From Magnetovibrio sp. (lineage in GTDB: Bacteria; Pseudomonadota; Alphaproteobacteria; Rhodospirillales; Magnetovibrionaceae), in the NCBI GenBank assembly GCA_028281525.1, contig JANQJR010000017.1, forward strand, positions 1 through 64,000: a DNA stretch of 64,000 nucleotides, given 5' to 3'. Position 1 is the first letter of the stretch; each line of letters starts with the position of its first letter. Below are positions 1 to 9,505 of this stretch, piece by piece. The notes under the pieces were generated by a model. The model was not told where the DNA came from. It was given only the letters and a program-made list of their open reading frames with translations, and did no database searches. Position numbers and translations under genes: made by a program.

Positions 1-2880
1 GTCCGTGATCACCGTCGACACGTCCAAAGCGAACGTGCCCGAATAGTCCTCCGGCATGTCGATCTTGAACTGGTCGTTCGCAACCGCGTCGACGCTCACC
101 ACGTACTCGCCGGTGGCGTCATCGTACGCACCGCCCGAAAGCGTCGCACCCGCGGGGATGCTGTCCGCGGAGATACGGTATTCGGTGTGGCTCTCCGAAC
201 CGTCCGTGTCGCCCAACTGGGTGGTCAGGTCCACCGTCGCGGTGCCGTCTTCCGACGCCGTCGCCGTGCCCGATACCGTCGCCGGGTCCACAACCGGGAT
301 CACTTCAACATTGGCTGTACCGGTCGACTCCGAATTATCAAGGCCGGTCGCCGTAACATCCAAATCGAAGAGGCCGCTGTAATCGCTCACAGGCGTCAAC
401 GTCAGGCCGCTCAACTGATCCGGCGTCAACGTCACCGTCCAGGTGCCGTCCGCCGCCTGAACCGCATTGTCCATACCCGCCGATAGGGTTGCGCCATCCG
501 GCACACCGGAGATAGTGATGGACTGGGCGGGAGAGCCGGAAACGGCAATACTCAACGCCACGGTGCCGTCTTCAGAACCCACGGAATTGCCTACTTCCAG
601 AGTCGGCGCATCAGCGACCGCGTCGACCGTCACAGAGATGGTGCCTGTGGTGGACGCGCTGTCGGACACATTGCCGAGCGTATCCGTCGAGGTCGACGTC
701 ACCGTCAAATCAAACGCGCCGTTGTAGTCGGCAGGCGGGGTGACGGTCAGACCGGTCAACTGATCCGGCGTCAACGTCACCGTCCAGGTGCCGTCCGCCG
801 CCTGAACCGCATTGTCCATACCCGCAGACAACTTCGCACCGTCCGGAATGCCCGCGATCGTGATCGACAACACTTCCGAACCGTCCACGTCCGTTTCCGT
901 GGTGGAAATGTTCAGTGCGATCGCCGTGTCTTCGTCGCCTGCCACAGTGGCGGCAACCTGATCCCCCGTTTGCGTGGAATCAAGATCCAAGCTCGGCGCA
1001 TCAGCCACCGGCGTCACCGTCACGCCCGCAGAGCTGGAGGCCGTGGCGGTCAGACCAGCCTCGCTGGCCGTGGCGCTGACGGTCAACTCGAAGGTGCCGG
1101 AATAGTCGCCCGCCGGGGTCAATGTCAGGCCGGACAGTTGCGCTTCCGTCACGGTCCAACTGCCGTCGGTGTTTCTGGCACCCGCGGATAAGGTCGCATC
1201 GGCGGGCACGCCCGAAATCGTGATGTTGGAGATGATATCGTTTTCGTTGTTGGCGCTGACCGAAATATTCAGACCGAAGCTGCCGTCTTCGTTACCCGTG
1301 GCGTCGGCGATGCTCACCGTCGGCTCGGTTACTTGCGGCGTATACGGATCCGGCTCGGGTTGAGGATCGGGGTCCGGTTCCGGATCGGAATCCGGATCGC
1401 TACTGGTCCCCGTGGTGCCAGTGTTTTCAATCTCCGCTATGCCGAGGGCAGCCGCATCCACAGCGACGGTAATGGAATCGTCTTCATTGTCGATGGCATC
1501 GCTATCACCGGCAGCGGTGTCGAAATCGGCCAGTTCAGCTTCCTCTTCCACTTCCGTGTTGCCGGAAACTTCGAAGTCGGCCAGGCCTTCCGCGTCGATG
1601 TCGGATTCTTCGTCCTCGGAAAGATCCTCTTCACCACCCGCGGCGGTTTCAAAATCGTTTAAATCCTCACCGCCTGTGGCAATGTCATCATCCTGCGTCT
1701 TCTCGAAGTCGGCCAGACCTTCCGCATTCTCGGCTGCACCTTCCCCTTCGCCTTCCGCGGCTTCGCTCACGGCGATCTCTTCTTGCGTTTCCTCGAAGTC
1801 GGCCAAACCTTCTTCGGCGGTTTCAGCCGGACCTTCTTCTTCGGCGGCAGCGGCGGTTTCCTCACCGCCCTCTTCCTCACCGCCCGCCGCGGTTTCGAAA
1901 TCGTTCAACTCTTCGGCCCCGTCATCCCCGGAGACGGTGTCACCCTGCAGACCAAAATCATTGACGTTGTCGTTGTTCAGCGGCAACTGACGCAGAGCAC
2001 CGGAGAAGGTGTTGATCATATCCTGGGTTTCGATGACGATGGATTCGGACGGCGCAGTCATGAAGCTGGTGACGCGGGTGAATTCGCTGGCGCCGTTCAA
2101 CACCGTCACGCCGGCATTGTTCATGACCACGACTTCGCCGACGAAGCCGTCGGCTTCTTCCATCAGCACGATGTCGAGATTTTGACCGTCCTCGATGTTC
2201 AGGCCCACCTGGGTGCCGCGAATACCGATGGTCGCAACCGGGGTGTGCAGAGTCATAGCGTCGGGGTCGGTCTTGGCGACCTGACCGGATACGAAGGTGA
2301 ACACACCTTGCATCACCGACATGGACACGGACCCTTCTTGGGTACCCGGGTCGTAGACCATTTCATCGAGCACCATGCGACCGTCTTCGGCCATGGAGAA
2401 CGTGGTTTCATCGGCGAGGATCACGCCCACCGCACTATCGGCATCGGTTTCAAGAATGTCGCCCTGATAGACGGGATCACCAACCTTCAGTTCCACGCGC
2501 GTACCGTCGGCGCGTACCGCCGTTACGGTGCCGTCCACCTTTTCGACTTGGCCAATCGGCTGTTCAGCAACGGTCTCCGCACCTGCCTGGGCTACCATTC
2601 CGACATTGTCGGGACCGGCCAAACGCTCCGCCAAATCACCACGCACTTCCGCACCCGTGGTCGACACGATATCCGGGGCCGGGTCCTGCATGAAGTAATC
2701 CGTGACAACCACTTCGCTGCCATCCGGCCAGGTCAGAACCAGATCGGGACCTTCGTGGGCATACTCCGCCGTCGCAGGGTTGAGACCTTCGGGAAGCGTC
2801 AACGTTTCACTGGACGTTGCTTCCAGAGTGGCGCTCGCGCCTTCGCCCGTCAAACCGGTGATGTTGTCGTTGGTAGCCAT
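1..2880 (-). CDS. Large FecR-domain surface or secreted protein with Ig-like repeats (3' end outside window)
   Basis: The frame is open from an ATG at 2880 to the window edge (960 codons, no stop), with GGAAGG about 8 bases upstream of the start. Residues about 109-232 resemble a FecR domain, including the TPVATIGIRGTQVG stretch typical of FecR-type proteins. Residues about 320-490 are very acidic and repeat the motif LADFE/LNDFE six times. A short DPDSDPEPDPDPQPEP linker follows. From about residue 500 to the edge there are Ig/cadherin-like modules (ISGVPDGATLSAG, LTPDQLSGLTLTP, DYSGTFDL); two of them are nearly identical in DNA at 401-483 and 746-828, 345 bases apart. No N-terminal signal peptide is visible, as in many type I-secreted adhesins. 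Adhesin-like export is inferred. Large size and repeats fit a biofilm or surface protein, but the C-terminal secretion signal lies outside the window. Confidence 0.8.
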   Translation of the reverse strand, partial: MATNDNITGLTGEGASATLEATSSETLTLPEGLNPATAEYAHEGPDLVLTWPDGSEVVVTDYFMQDPAPDIVSTTGAEVRGDLAERLAGPDNVGMVAQAGAETVAEQPIGQVEKVDGTVTAVRADGTRVELKVGDPVYQGDILETDADSAVGVILADETTFSMAEDGRMVLDEMVYDPGTQEGSVSMSVMQGVFTFVSGQVAKTDPDAMTLHTPVATIGIRGTQVGLNIEDGQNLDIVLMEEADGFVGEVVVMNNAGVTVLNGASEFTRVTSFMTAPSESIVIETQDMINTFSGALRQLPLNNDNVNDFGLQGDTVSGDDGAEELNDFETAAGGEEEGGEETAAAAEEEGPAETAEEGLADFEETQEEIAVSEAAEGEGEGAAENAEGLADFEKTQDDDIATGGEDLNDFETAAGGEEDLSEDEESDIDAEGLADFEVSGNTEVEEEAELADFDTAAGDSDAIDNEDDSITVAVDAAALGIAEIENTGTTGTSSDPDSDPEPDPDPQPEPDPYTPQVTEPTVSIADATGNEDGSFGLNISVSANNENDIISNITISGVPADATLSAGARNTDGSWTVTEAQLSGLTLTPAGDYSGTFELTVSATASEAGLTATASSSAGVTVTPVADAPSLDLDSTQTGDQVAATVAGDEDTAIALNISTTETDVDGSEVLSITIAGIPDGAKLSAGMDNAVQAADGTWTVTLTPDQLTGLTVTPPADYNGAFDLTVTSTSTDTLGNVSDSASTTGTISVTVDAVADAPTLEVGNSVGSEDGTVALSIAVSGSPAQSITISGVPDGATLSAGMDNAVQAADGTWTVTLTPDQLSGLTLTPVSDYSGLFDLDVTATGLDNSESTGTANVEVIPVVDPATVSGTATASEDGTATVDLTTQLGDTDGSESHTEYRISADSIPAGATLSGGAYDDATGEYVVSVDAVANDQFKIDMPEDYSGTFALDVSTVITD
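401..828 (-). repeat. Two near-identical coding repeats, 345-bp period
   Basis: The segment 401-483 recurs at 746-828 with only a few differences. A weaker third copy begins near 1123. The repeats encode the C-terminal part of the Ig-like modules of the FecR-domain protein, about 115 residues per unit. High DNA identity suggests recent duplication or gene conversion. Confidence 0.75.
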
Positions 2881-3295
2881 GGTTCGAAACCTTCCGATGC
2901 CAATAAAAGCGTCCCTTGCGTCCGTTGCAAACCGGCGTTTAAGCCACGCCCCGGAACGCAAAATGCCGCCCAGATTTCGGGAACCGACGACGCGGTTCCT
3001 GTTCTGGCAACGGCAAAAAGAACTGAAAAGTGTTGGTGTTTCTATGGTCAGCTTAGTGCTGCGGGGATTTCACCGTCAACAGACCGGCGCGCGCGTGACG
3101 ATATAAGAAAAGCTATTGATCTTGGCGTCACATCCATCGAGCGAATGGATAACCTGCTATGATCAATGCGTTTTTCTTAAGGCGACGTTTTGCATCAAAT
3201 GCAACACTTGAGGCTGGACGCACATCCCCTCACAAGTGCGCTGATTGGTCCTGGCGCACCATGGAAAAGACGTGGATTTCTAGGAGAAATTTAAG
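2881..3295. other. Intergenic region between FecR-domain gene and protease
   Basis: This 415-bp gap carries the ribosome-binding site of the leftward FecR-domain gene (GGAAGG, about 2890-2895) and presumably its promoter. I see no credible gene in it. Short rightward open frames here have no ribosome-binding site and no recognisable protein features. Confidence 0.5.
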
Positions 3296-4810
3296 TCAGA
3301 AAGCCGGGTTGGCGGACACCTTTTGTGTGATGCTGGCGAGAAACGCCTCCGTGGAGCCCGCCCGTAAGTATGTCAGCGCACACCCCAACTCGCGGTCTTC
3401 GCCCTCCGGCCCCGCCGCAGGGCAGACATCGCGGTCCAAGGTGGCCCGCACCGGGCGTTCCGCATGCGAATCGCCATCCAACGCCCCGGGCATGTCGGCT
3501 TCACGGGGAATGGTGTGAGAAGTGTCCTCATCCCCCTCCGGCTGTGGGCGCTTCAACACGATGTCCGGCAACACACCGCGCGCCTGAATGGTGTAACCGC
3601 CCGGCGCATAATAGCGTGCCGTGGTAAGCCGCAGCCCCCCTTCCAAAGGCAAGGGTTGGATGGTCTGCACCGAGCCCTTGCCGAAGGTTCGCCGTCCCAT
3701 GATCAGTGCGCGGTTGTGATCCTTGAGCGCGCCGGCAACGATTTCCGAGGCCGAGGCCGAACCTTCGTTGATCAGAACCACGATGGGCAAGCCGTGCGAT
3801 AAATCCCCGGATTCCGCAGCCATCGCCCGGTCATGCTTTGGATTGCGTTCGCGGATGGAAACGATGGTGCCGTCTTCGAGGAAACTGTCGGACACGAACA
3901 AGGATTGATCCAACAACCCGCCGGGGTTGTTGCGCAGATCCAAGACAATGCCCTGCATGCGTCCACCGCTCTCTTCCATCAATTCATCCATGGCGTGTTC
4001 CAGCATCGGCTCGACCTTTTCGGTAAAGCTCGCCAAGCGGATGTAGCCGATGTCCCCTTCCATACGCCAACGCACGGAACGCAGGCTGATCACCGCGCGC
4101 ACGATGCGTACGTCGAACGGTTGGACGCCTTCGCGTTGTATAGTCAAAACGATGGGAGCGCCCGGGCGTCCGCGCATGATCTTGACGGCTTCAGACAATG
4201 TCTTGTCTTCCATGGATTCGCCATCCAGGTGCGAGATCATGTCCCCGGCCTGGATGCCGGCACGAAAGGCGGGCGTATCCTCGATGGGGGAAACCACTTT
4301 CACCAAACCCTGCTCCATGGTCACTTCGATGCCAAGCCCGCCGAACTCACCGCGCGTCACCACGCGGCTTTCCTTCAATTCCTCGGGATTGAGGTAGCTG
4401 GAATGCGGATCCAGTTCAGCCATCATGGCGTCCAGGCCAGCTTCAACGAGCTCCCGGGGCGCCACGCTATGGGGCGAAAACCCTTGGGTTTCGACTCCCT
4501 CAATGGCGGCATCGATCAATTTGACATCGTCGGTGGGCACCACGTAATGCGCACGAACCTGGCGGAAGGCGTCGCGGAAATGGTCGCGTTGGCGCAAATT
4601 GGTGGGGTTGTTGGAATAGGTTTCGTAGACCTCGTAAAACCGTTCCAACTCTTTCTCACCTGCCGGGTCGATGGTGGTCATCGAGCCAAACACGCGCACC
4701 ACCTGATCGAGGGCGACACGACTGTCGGAACAGGCGCTGAGCGTCTGCAACAGGCCAAAGGCCATGACCCCGCCCAAGACGAAGGCCATCAACTGAGAAA
4801 AGCGGTTCAT
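3296..4810 (-). CDS. S41-family C-terminal processing peptidase (CtpA/Prc type)
   Basis: 504 residues. The N-terminus has a hydrophobic signal ending in a lipobox-like LSAC (residues 24-27), so the protein is probably an envelope-anchored lipoprotein. A conserved N-terminal helical part contains LDPHSSYL. A PDZ domain follows at about 150-235 (GGLGIEV to GDMISHLDG), then the S41 peptidase core. The catalytic Ser lies in GSASASEIVAGAL and the Lys in TFGKGSVQT, the Ser/Lys dyad of the family. LRNNPGGLL is also characteristic. The C-terminal extension after about 430 is charged and contains two Cys. Such proteases trim or degrade periplasmic proteins from a C-terminal tail. The start codon overlaps the stop of the upstream DHH phosphoesterase gene by 4 bases, so the two are translationally coupled. 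Specific substrates cannot be told. Confidence 0.9.
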   Translation of the reverse strand: MNRFSQLMAFVLGGVMAFGLLQTLSACSDSRVALDQVVRVFGSMTTIDPAGEKELERFYEVYETYSNNPTNLRQRDHFRDAFRQVRAHYVVPTDDVKLIDAAIEGVETQGFSPHSVAPRELVEAGLDAMMAELDPHSSYLNPEELKESRVVTRGEFGGLGIEVTMEQGLVKVVSPIEDTPAFRAGIQAGDMISHLDGESMEDKTLSEAVKIMRGRPGAPIVLTIQREGVQPFDVRIVRAVISLRSVRWRMEGDIGYIRLASFTEKVEPMLEHAMDELMEESGGRMQGIVLDLRNNPGGLLDQSLFVSDSFLEDGTIVSIRERNPKHDRAMAAESGDLSHGLPIVVLINEGSASASEIVAGALKDHNRALIMGRRTFGKGSVQTIQPLPLEGGLRLTTARYYAPGGYTIQARGVLPDIVLKRPQPEGDEDTSHTIPREADMPGALDGDSHAERPVRATLDRDVCPAAGPEGEDRELGCALTYLRAGSTEAFLASITQKVSANPAF

Positions 4811-5745
4811 CCGTCAGCGGTGATGCGGGATACCAACTCACCCAGAACACGCTCGGAATCGTCGTTGTCGATCTGGCAGGTGCCGGCGTTGGCGTGACCG
4901 CCGCCGCCGTATTCCAGCATCAACTCGCCGATGTTGGTGTTCGAACTGCGATTCAGGATCGACTTGCCCACCGCATACACGGTGTTGAGCTTGTTCAATC
5001 CCCAGATCGCGTGGATCGAGATATTGGTATCCGGATACATCGCATAAATCATAAAGCGGTTGGTGGCGTATATGGTGTCTTCATCGCGCAAATCCAAAAC
5101 CGCAAGGTTGTCGTGCACGGTGGTGCAGCGTTCAATCTGCTCCTTGGCCTTGGCGGCGTGTTCCTGATAGAGATCGGTGCGTTCCTTGACATCCGGCAAC
5201 TGCAGAATTTCCGCGATGGAATGGTCGCGACAATAGTCGATCAGTTCCATCATCAACTGGTAGTTGGAGATGCGGAAATCCTTGAAGCGCCCCAGTCCCG
5301 TGCGCGAATCCATGATGTAGTTGAGCAGCACCCAATCGGTCGGGTTGAGCACCTCGTCCTTGCTGAACTGGGCGCTGTCGGCTTTATCCACGGCTTCCAT
5401 CATTTCGGTGGAGATTTTTTTGAATTCGACCCGCCCGCCGTAATAGTCGTAAACCACACGCGCCGCCGATGGCGCGTCGGGATCGATCACATGGTTGGGC
5501 GGAATGTCGTCGAGGCGGATCATCTCACTGGCATGGTGATCAAACGCAATATGTACGCCCGGCACGTACGGCAAGTTGGTGGTGATGTCGCTTTCCGAAA
5601 TCAAGATTGTGCCGTCTTGCATGTCCTTGGGATGGACGAACTTAATGTCCTCGATCAAATCCATTTCTTTGAGCAGTACCGCACACACCAACCCGTCAAA
5701 ATCGCTGCGTGTCACCAAGCGGAATTTTTTGTGATCGCTCATCAA
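4807..5745 (-). CDS. DHH-family phosphoesterase (exopolyphosphatase / NrnA-like)
   Basis: 312 residues. The N-terminus has RSDFDGLVCAVLL, the DFDG variant of the first DHH motif. HIAFDHHASE carries the DHH signature, and GGGGHANAGTCQ near residue 287 is the DHHA1 substrate-binding loop. These metal-dependent enzymes hydrolyse short phosphodiester substrates such as nano-RNA, pAp, cyclic dinucleotides or polyphosphate. The sequence does not decide which. No membrane segment or signal peptide is present, so it is cytoplasmic. It is the first gene of a two-gene unit with the C-terminal processing peptidase, overlapping by ATGA. The start is MMSDHKK at 5745, with a second in-frame ATG immediately after. 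The pairing of a nucleotide phosphoesterase with an envelope protease is not obviously functional. Confidence 0.85.
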   Translation of the reverse strand: MMSDHKKFRLVTRSDFDGLVCAVLLKEMDLIEDIKFVHPKDMQDGTILISESDITTNLPYVPGVHIAFDHHASEMIRLDDIPPNHVIDPDAPSAARVVYDYYGGRVEFKKISTEMMEAVDKADSAQFSKDEVLNPTDWVLLNYIMDSRTGLGRFKDFRISNYQLMMELIDYCRDHSIAEILQLPDVKERTDLYQEHAAKAKEQIERCTTVHDNLAVLDLRDEDTIYATNRFMIYAMYPDTNISIHAIWGLNKLNTVYAVGKSILNRSSNTNIGELMLEYGGGGHANAGTCQIDNDDSERVLGELVSRITADG

Positions 5746-6262
5746 GTTTGTCCCTTAACCGATGTTTCTACCTCATATACGCACTTACAATTCGCACGGC
5801 CACGCAAATTCGTACGGACTCGCAACGTTGGAAGGCATTCTATCGGAAATCATCCAACGCTCACAAGGCGTTCTTGCCATTTTCGGCTGACAAGCGCCTG
5901 TTTTTTCGAGCAAAGCGACGAAAACGCCCCTCATATTGTGCAAGTTTGGAGAAAAAATCCGATGATATATATTAAGTATATGGTGACCTTGGCCTTTTTT
6001 CAGGCCAAACTGGCCGCGCAGGGGCACCAGTCAAGTCACGCGCCATTCAAGCCGGACAGGTCTGGGAAAAGGCGCACACTGGAGGAGCACATTGGGGGGC
6101 ACACTGGGGGATATTCAGGTAACTCTTCGAAACGGGCGGGCGAACTGTTTTAAGACGCACGCATGCGCGAATTTGATTTCGGTCAAATATGCTCCGGTTC
6201 GACGTGATTCATGCTGTCCCAAAGGTAGTGGCCATTTGCGTGCTTAAGGTTGGAGGTAAAAT
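5746..6262. other. Long divergent intergenic region
   Basis: 517 bp between the leftward DHH gene and the rightward chemoreceptor, expected to hold both promoters. It is locally AT-rich around 5960-5982. A perfect 7-bp hairpin (TTGGCCT/AGGCCAA) lies at 5989-6008. At 6074-6111 there are three short direct repeats, GCACACTGGAGGA-like, spaced 12-13 bases. The chemoreceptor ribosome-binding site GGAGG lies just before 6263. I find no supportable gene. Confidence 0.45.
6074..6111. repeat. Three short direct repeats (12-13 bp) upstream of chemoreceptor
   Basis: GCACACTGGAGGA, GCACATTGGGGG and GCACACTGGGGGA lie head to tail about 150 bases before the chemoreceptor start. They could be regulator-binding sites or chance low-complexity sequence. 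No functional evidence beyond the repetition. Confidence 0.4.
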
Positions 6263-8311
6263 ATGCTCGAAAATATGAAAATCGGATCCCGCATTGCCTT
6301 GGCATTGGTCTTGCCGATTGTTGGATTGTTATTTTTTTCAGCCACATCGATTTGGGACAAACACATTGTTTTCAAGGAAATGGAAACACTGGGGGAACTC
6401 GCGGATATTGCGCCGACCATCAGCGAGGTGGTGCACGAGTTGCAAAAGGAACGCGGCACCAACGCGGTCTACATCGGATCCAATGGCGCGAAGTTCTTCG
6501 AGCTTTTACCCAAGCAGGTCGAAGCCACCAACCTGACCGTGCAAAATCTTGAAGCCGCCCTGCAAGATTTCGACTCCCGCCCCTTTGGCGAAAACTTCAA
6601 CGCCAAACTGGAAACCGCCATGGCGGCATTGGGCGAACTGCACCTGATGCGCAACCGCATCGACACCTTCTCGATCCAGGTGCCGGAAATGGCCAAGTAC
6701 TACACCGGCACCATCAAGAAACTGCTGGCCATCGTCGAGGAAATGGCGGTGATCAGCACCAACGCCCACGTCACCAAAACCATCACCGCCTATACCAGCT
6801 TCCTCCAGGCCAAGGAACGTGCCGGTCAGGAACGCGCCATGGGCGGCGCGGGCTTCGGCTCGGGTGAATTCCCCCCCGCCATCTACCGCCGCATGATCGA
6901 ACTGATCGCGGAGCAAAACGTGCTGCTGTTCACGTTCGATATTTACGCCAGCACATCCGAACGCGAGGCTCTGGCGGAGATCCTCCAAGGCGATGACGTC
7001 AATGAAGTGACGCGCATGCGCCAAATCGCCGTGGAAAGCCGCTACACCGGTTCCACCGAAGGCATCGAAGGCCCCTACTGGTTCGAAACCATCACCTCCA
7101 AGATCGAAAAGATGAAACAGGTCGAGGATATCGTTTCGGGTGATCTCAAGACCCAAGCAGGCGCAATTAAAGATGAAGCCGGATTCCAGTTTAAAATGTT
7201 CCTCATCGCCACACTGATCTTGCTGGGCGTCACGGCGGTGCTGGTCTATGTGATTGTCAGAGGCATCACCCGTCCGGTGTTGGCGCTGACCGGCACCATG
7301 GGCGCGCTGGCTTCCGGCGACACCTCCGTACACGTCTCCGGCACGCATCGCGGCGACGAAATCGGCGCCATGAGCCAAGCGGTCGAGGTGTTCAAGGAGA
7401 ACATGATCAAGAACCAAGAACTGGCCGCGCAGCAGGAACGAGAAAACGAGATCAAGGAGCAAAAACGCGTCGCCATGGAAAACATGGCCAACGCATTCGA
7501 AACCAACGTCACCGGCGTGCTGGGCGAGGTGTCGAGCGCATCGAACTCCATGCAGACCACCGCCGAAAGCATGGCCGCCACGGCGGAAGAAACATCGAAG
7601 CAGTCCGCCACCGTCGCAGCCGCGGCGGAGGAAGCCTCGACCAACGTCGAAACGGTCGCCAGCGCGGCAGAGGAACTGTCCAGTTCCATCTCCGAAATCT
7701 CGCGCCAAGTGACGCAATCGACGCAGATCGCCAACACCGCCGTGAGTGAAGTCGACGGCGCCAATCAAAAGGTGCAAGGCTTGGCCGAAGCCGCCAACAA
7801 GATCGGCGAAGTGGTGGCCTTGATCACCGATATCGCGGATCAGACCAACTTGCTGGCGTTGAACGCGACCATCGAAGCGGCGCGCGCGGGTGAGGCGGGC
7901 AAGGGCTTCGCGGTTGTGGCGTCCGAAGTCAAGAACCTCGCCAACCAAACCGCCAAGGCGACGGAAGAAATCTCCAACCAGATCGGCGGCATTCAGGGCG
8001 CGACCCAGGATGCGGTCACGGCGATTGGGTCCATCGGCGGCACCATCGGCGAGATGAGCGAGATCGCCGCAGCCATCGCCGCTGCGGTGGAAGAACAGGG
8101 TGCGGCGACGCAGGAAATCGCGCGTAACGTCGAACAGGCCGCCAGCGGCACTGCACAGGTGACCTCCAACATCGCGGGCGTCAATCAGGCGGCTGGCGAC
8201 ACCGGTCAGGCGGCGGATATGGTGCTGAACGCGGTCAACACGCTCACCGCCGAATCCGACAAACTGAGCCAACAGGTGCAGGAATTCCTGCAAGGCCTCA
8301 AACAAATCTAG
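6263..8311 (+). CDS. Methyl-accepting chemotaxis protein with NIT (nitrate/nitrite-sensing) domain
   Basis: 682 residues. TM1 spans about residues 10-28. A large periplasmic sensor follows, with LQKERGTNAVYIGS near 55 and FLQAKERAGQERAMG near 175; these paired motifs are typical of the NIT domain proposed to sense nitrate and nitrite. TM2 lies at about 310-332, then a HAMP domain (RGITRPVLALTGTMGALASGD). The cytoplasmic signalling hairpin contains the conserved tip [35 protein letters not shown]-type sequence, which binds CheA/CheW. The GGAGG site at about 6252-6256 supports the ATG at 6263. The gene stands alone, convergent with heme A synthase. Ligand assignment rests on the domain family only. 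Confidence 0.92.
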   Translation: MLENMKIGSRIALALVLPIVGLLFFSATSIWDKHIVFKEMETLGELADIAPTISEVVHELQKERGTNAVYIGSNGAKFFELLPKQVEATNLTVQNLEAALQDFDSRPFGENFNAKLETAMAALGELHLMRNRIDTFSIQVPEMAKYYTGTIKKLLAIVEEMAVISTNAHVTKTITAYTSFLQAKERAGQERAMGGAGFGSGEFPPAIYRRMIELIAEQNVLLFTFDIYASTSEREALAEILQGDDVNEVTRMRQIAVESRYTGSTEGIEGPYWFETITSKIEKMKQVEDIVSGDLKTQAGAIKDEAGFQFKMFLIATLILLGVTAVLVYVIVRGITRPVLALTGTMGALASGDTSVHVSGTHRGDEIGAMSQAVEVFKENMIKNQELAAQQERENEIKEQKRVAMENMANAFETNVTGVLGEVSSASNSMQTTAESMAATAEETSKQSATVAAAAEEASTNVETVASAAEELSSSISEISRQVTQSTQIANTAVSEVDGANQKVQGLAEAANKIGEVVALITDIADQTNLLALNATIEAARAGEAGKGFAVVASEVKNLANQTAKATEEISNQIGGIQGATQDAVTAIGSIGGTIGEMSEIAAAIAAAVEEQGAATQEIARNVEQAASGTAQVTSNIAGVNQAAGDTGQAADMVLNAVNTLTAESDKLSQQVQEFLQGLKQI

Positions 8312-8313
8312 GA

Positions 8314-8329
8314 CGTTTTGCGTAAAACG
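8314..8329 (+). terminator. Short hairpin between convergent genes
   Basis: A perfect 6-bp stem, CGTTTT and AAAACG, with a 4-base loop lies directly after the chemoreceptor stop and before the end of the convergent ctaA. The stem is short and AT-rich, so termination activity is uncertain. Confidence 0.35.
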
Positions 8330-8341
8330 GGCGCGTGCGCT

Positions 8342-9439
8342 TTACAGACGGTTTCTGTGAAGCGCGCGCAGTTCGTGCGCACACCAAACGGCGAGGCTGA
8401 ACAGAACCACCGCGCCCAGTTGGTGCAAACTCGCCAGCGCCACAGGCACCACCAGCAGCAACGTGGAAATGCCCAGACCCACCTGGATCACAGCCATGTA
8501 GCCCAACCACGTGATGGCGCGCCGGGTGCGCGGCGCCAGGTGCACGTCCACCGACTTCATCCAGAACCACAGAATCAACAGCGCCGTAATGCCCGCCAGA
8601 ACACGGTGGCCGAACTGGATGGTGGTGATGTCCTCGAACGGAGCCAGCCACACGGGGTCATATGCGAACAGCCCGGCGGGGATCAATTCACCGTCCATCA
8701 GCGGGAACGTATTGTAGGCGAAACCCGCGTCGGTTCCGGCGACGAAACCTCCCGACAGGGCGGTGACGAAAACCAAACCTGTCAGCCATTTGGCCCAGCC
8801 GCGCATAACATTGCTGTCTTGGTGGTGTGCGTCATAGGGCATGCGGTTGAGCAAGCTCATCGCAACCCACAGCAGCGCCCATAAAATCACCAGGGCGAGG
8901 CCAAAATGCACGACGAGACGGTACTGACTGACATCGGGACGATCGACAAGGCCGCTGACCACCATAAACCAACCCATCAGCCCCTGCGCCGCGCCCAAGG
9001 CGAACAGGGCGACGAATTTCCAAAACAAGGAATCGCTGACACGCACCCAGCGCATGGTGACGAACACCGCAAACGGCAGGAAAAACGCCAAACCGATCAG
9101 GCGGCCCCAGACGCGGTGGATATATTCCAGCCAAAAGATGCCCTTGAACCCTTCGATGGTCATGTCCGCGTTGACCTGGCGAAATTCCGGGGACATCTGA
9201 TACTTGGCGAACAGCTCCGCCCAGTCCGCATCGCTCAAAGGTGGAATCCACCCGGTGAACAGCTTCCATTCGACCATGGAGAGACCCGAATGGGTCAAAC
9301 GCGTCAGCCCGCCCAGCACGACCATGACCACCACCATGGCTGCAACGCCCAGCAGCCAGTAAGCCATGATGTCGGCGCGTCGCTGGTCCAGACGCGGACT
9401 GGTGGGAATGTGGGAAACCGGATAGGTGATGGAAGTCAC
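8342..9439 (-). CDS. ctaA: Heme A synthase (CtaA/COX15)
   Basis: 365 residues with about eight hydrophobic helices. It matches the proteobacterial/mitochondrial COX15 type: GGLTRLTHSGLSMVEWK near residue 45, EYIHRVWGRLIG around 105, and a second heme-binding half with FGHRVLAG and LASLHQLGA. It hydroxylates the C8 methyl of heme O to form heme A for aa3-type cytochrome oxidase, in the inner membrane. The start is a GTG at 9439 preceded by GGGAGGG about 5 bases upstream, which favours this site. It is convergent with the chemoreceptor. The small gene and dioxygenase upstream run in the same direction and could be cotranscribed. Heme A synthesis indicates aerobic or microaerobic respiration. 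Confidence 0.95.
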   Translation of the reverse strand: MTSITYPVSHIPTSPRLDQRRADIMAYWLLGVAAMVVVMVVLGGLTRLTHSGLSMVEWKLFTGWIPPLSDADWAELFAKYQMSPEFRQVNADMTIEGFKGIFWLEYIHRVWGRLIGLAFFLPFAVFVTMRWVRVSDSLFWKFVALFALGAAQGLMGWFMVVSGLVDRPDVSQYRLVVHFGLALVILWALLWVAMSLLNRMPYDAHHQDSNVMRGWAKWLTGLVFVTALSGGFVAGTDAGFAYNTFPLMDGELIPAGLFAYDPVWLAPFEDITTIQFGHRVLAGITALLILWFWMKSVDVHLAPRTRRAITWLGYMAVIQVGLGISTLLLVVPVALASLHQLGAVVLFSLAVWCAHELRALHRNRL

Positions 9440-9505
9440 GGGGCCCTCCCCTGGTCGTGAGTGGCAAGCGGCACGGTTATACGGCAGAGGCGTGAGCGAG
9501 GCAAT

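Noticed and set aside
1783-3162. 459-codon rightward open frame over the FecR-domain gene
   Set aside because: It lies antisense to a leftward frame with a good ribosome-binding site, FecR motifs and repeats. It also crosses the start region of that gene.
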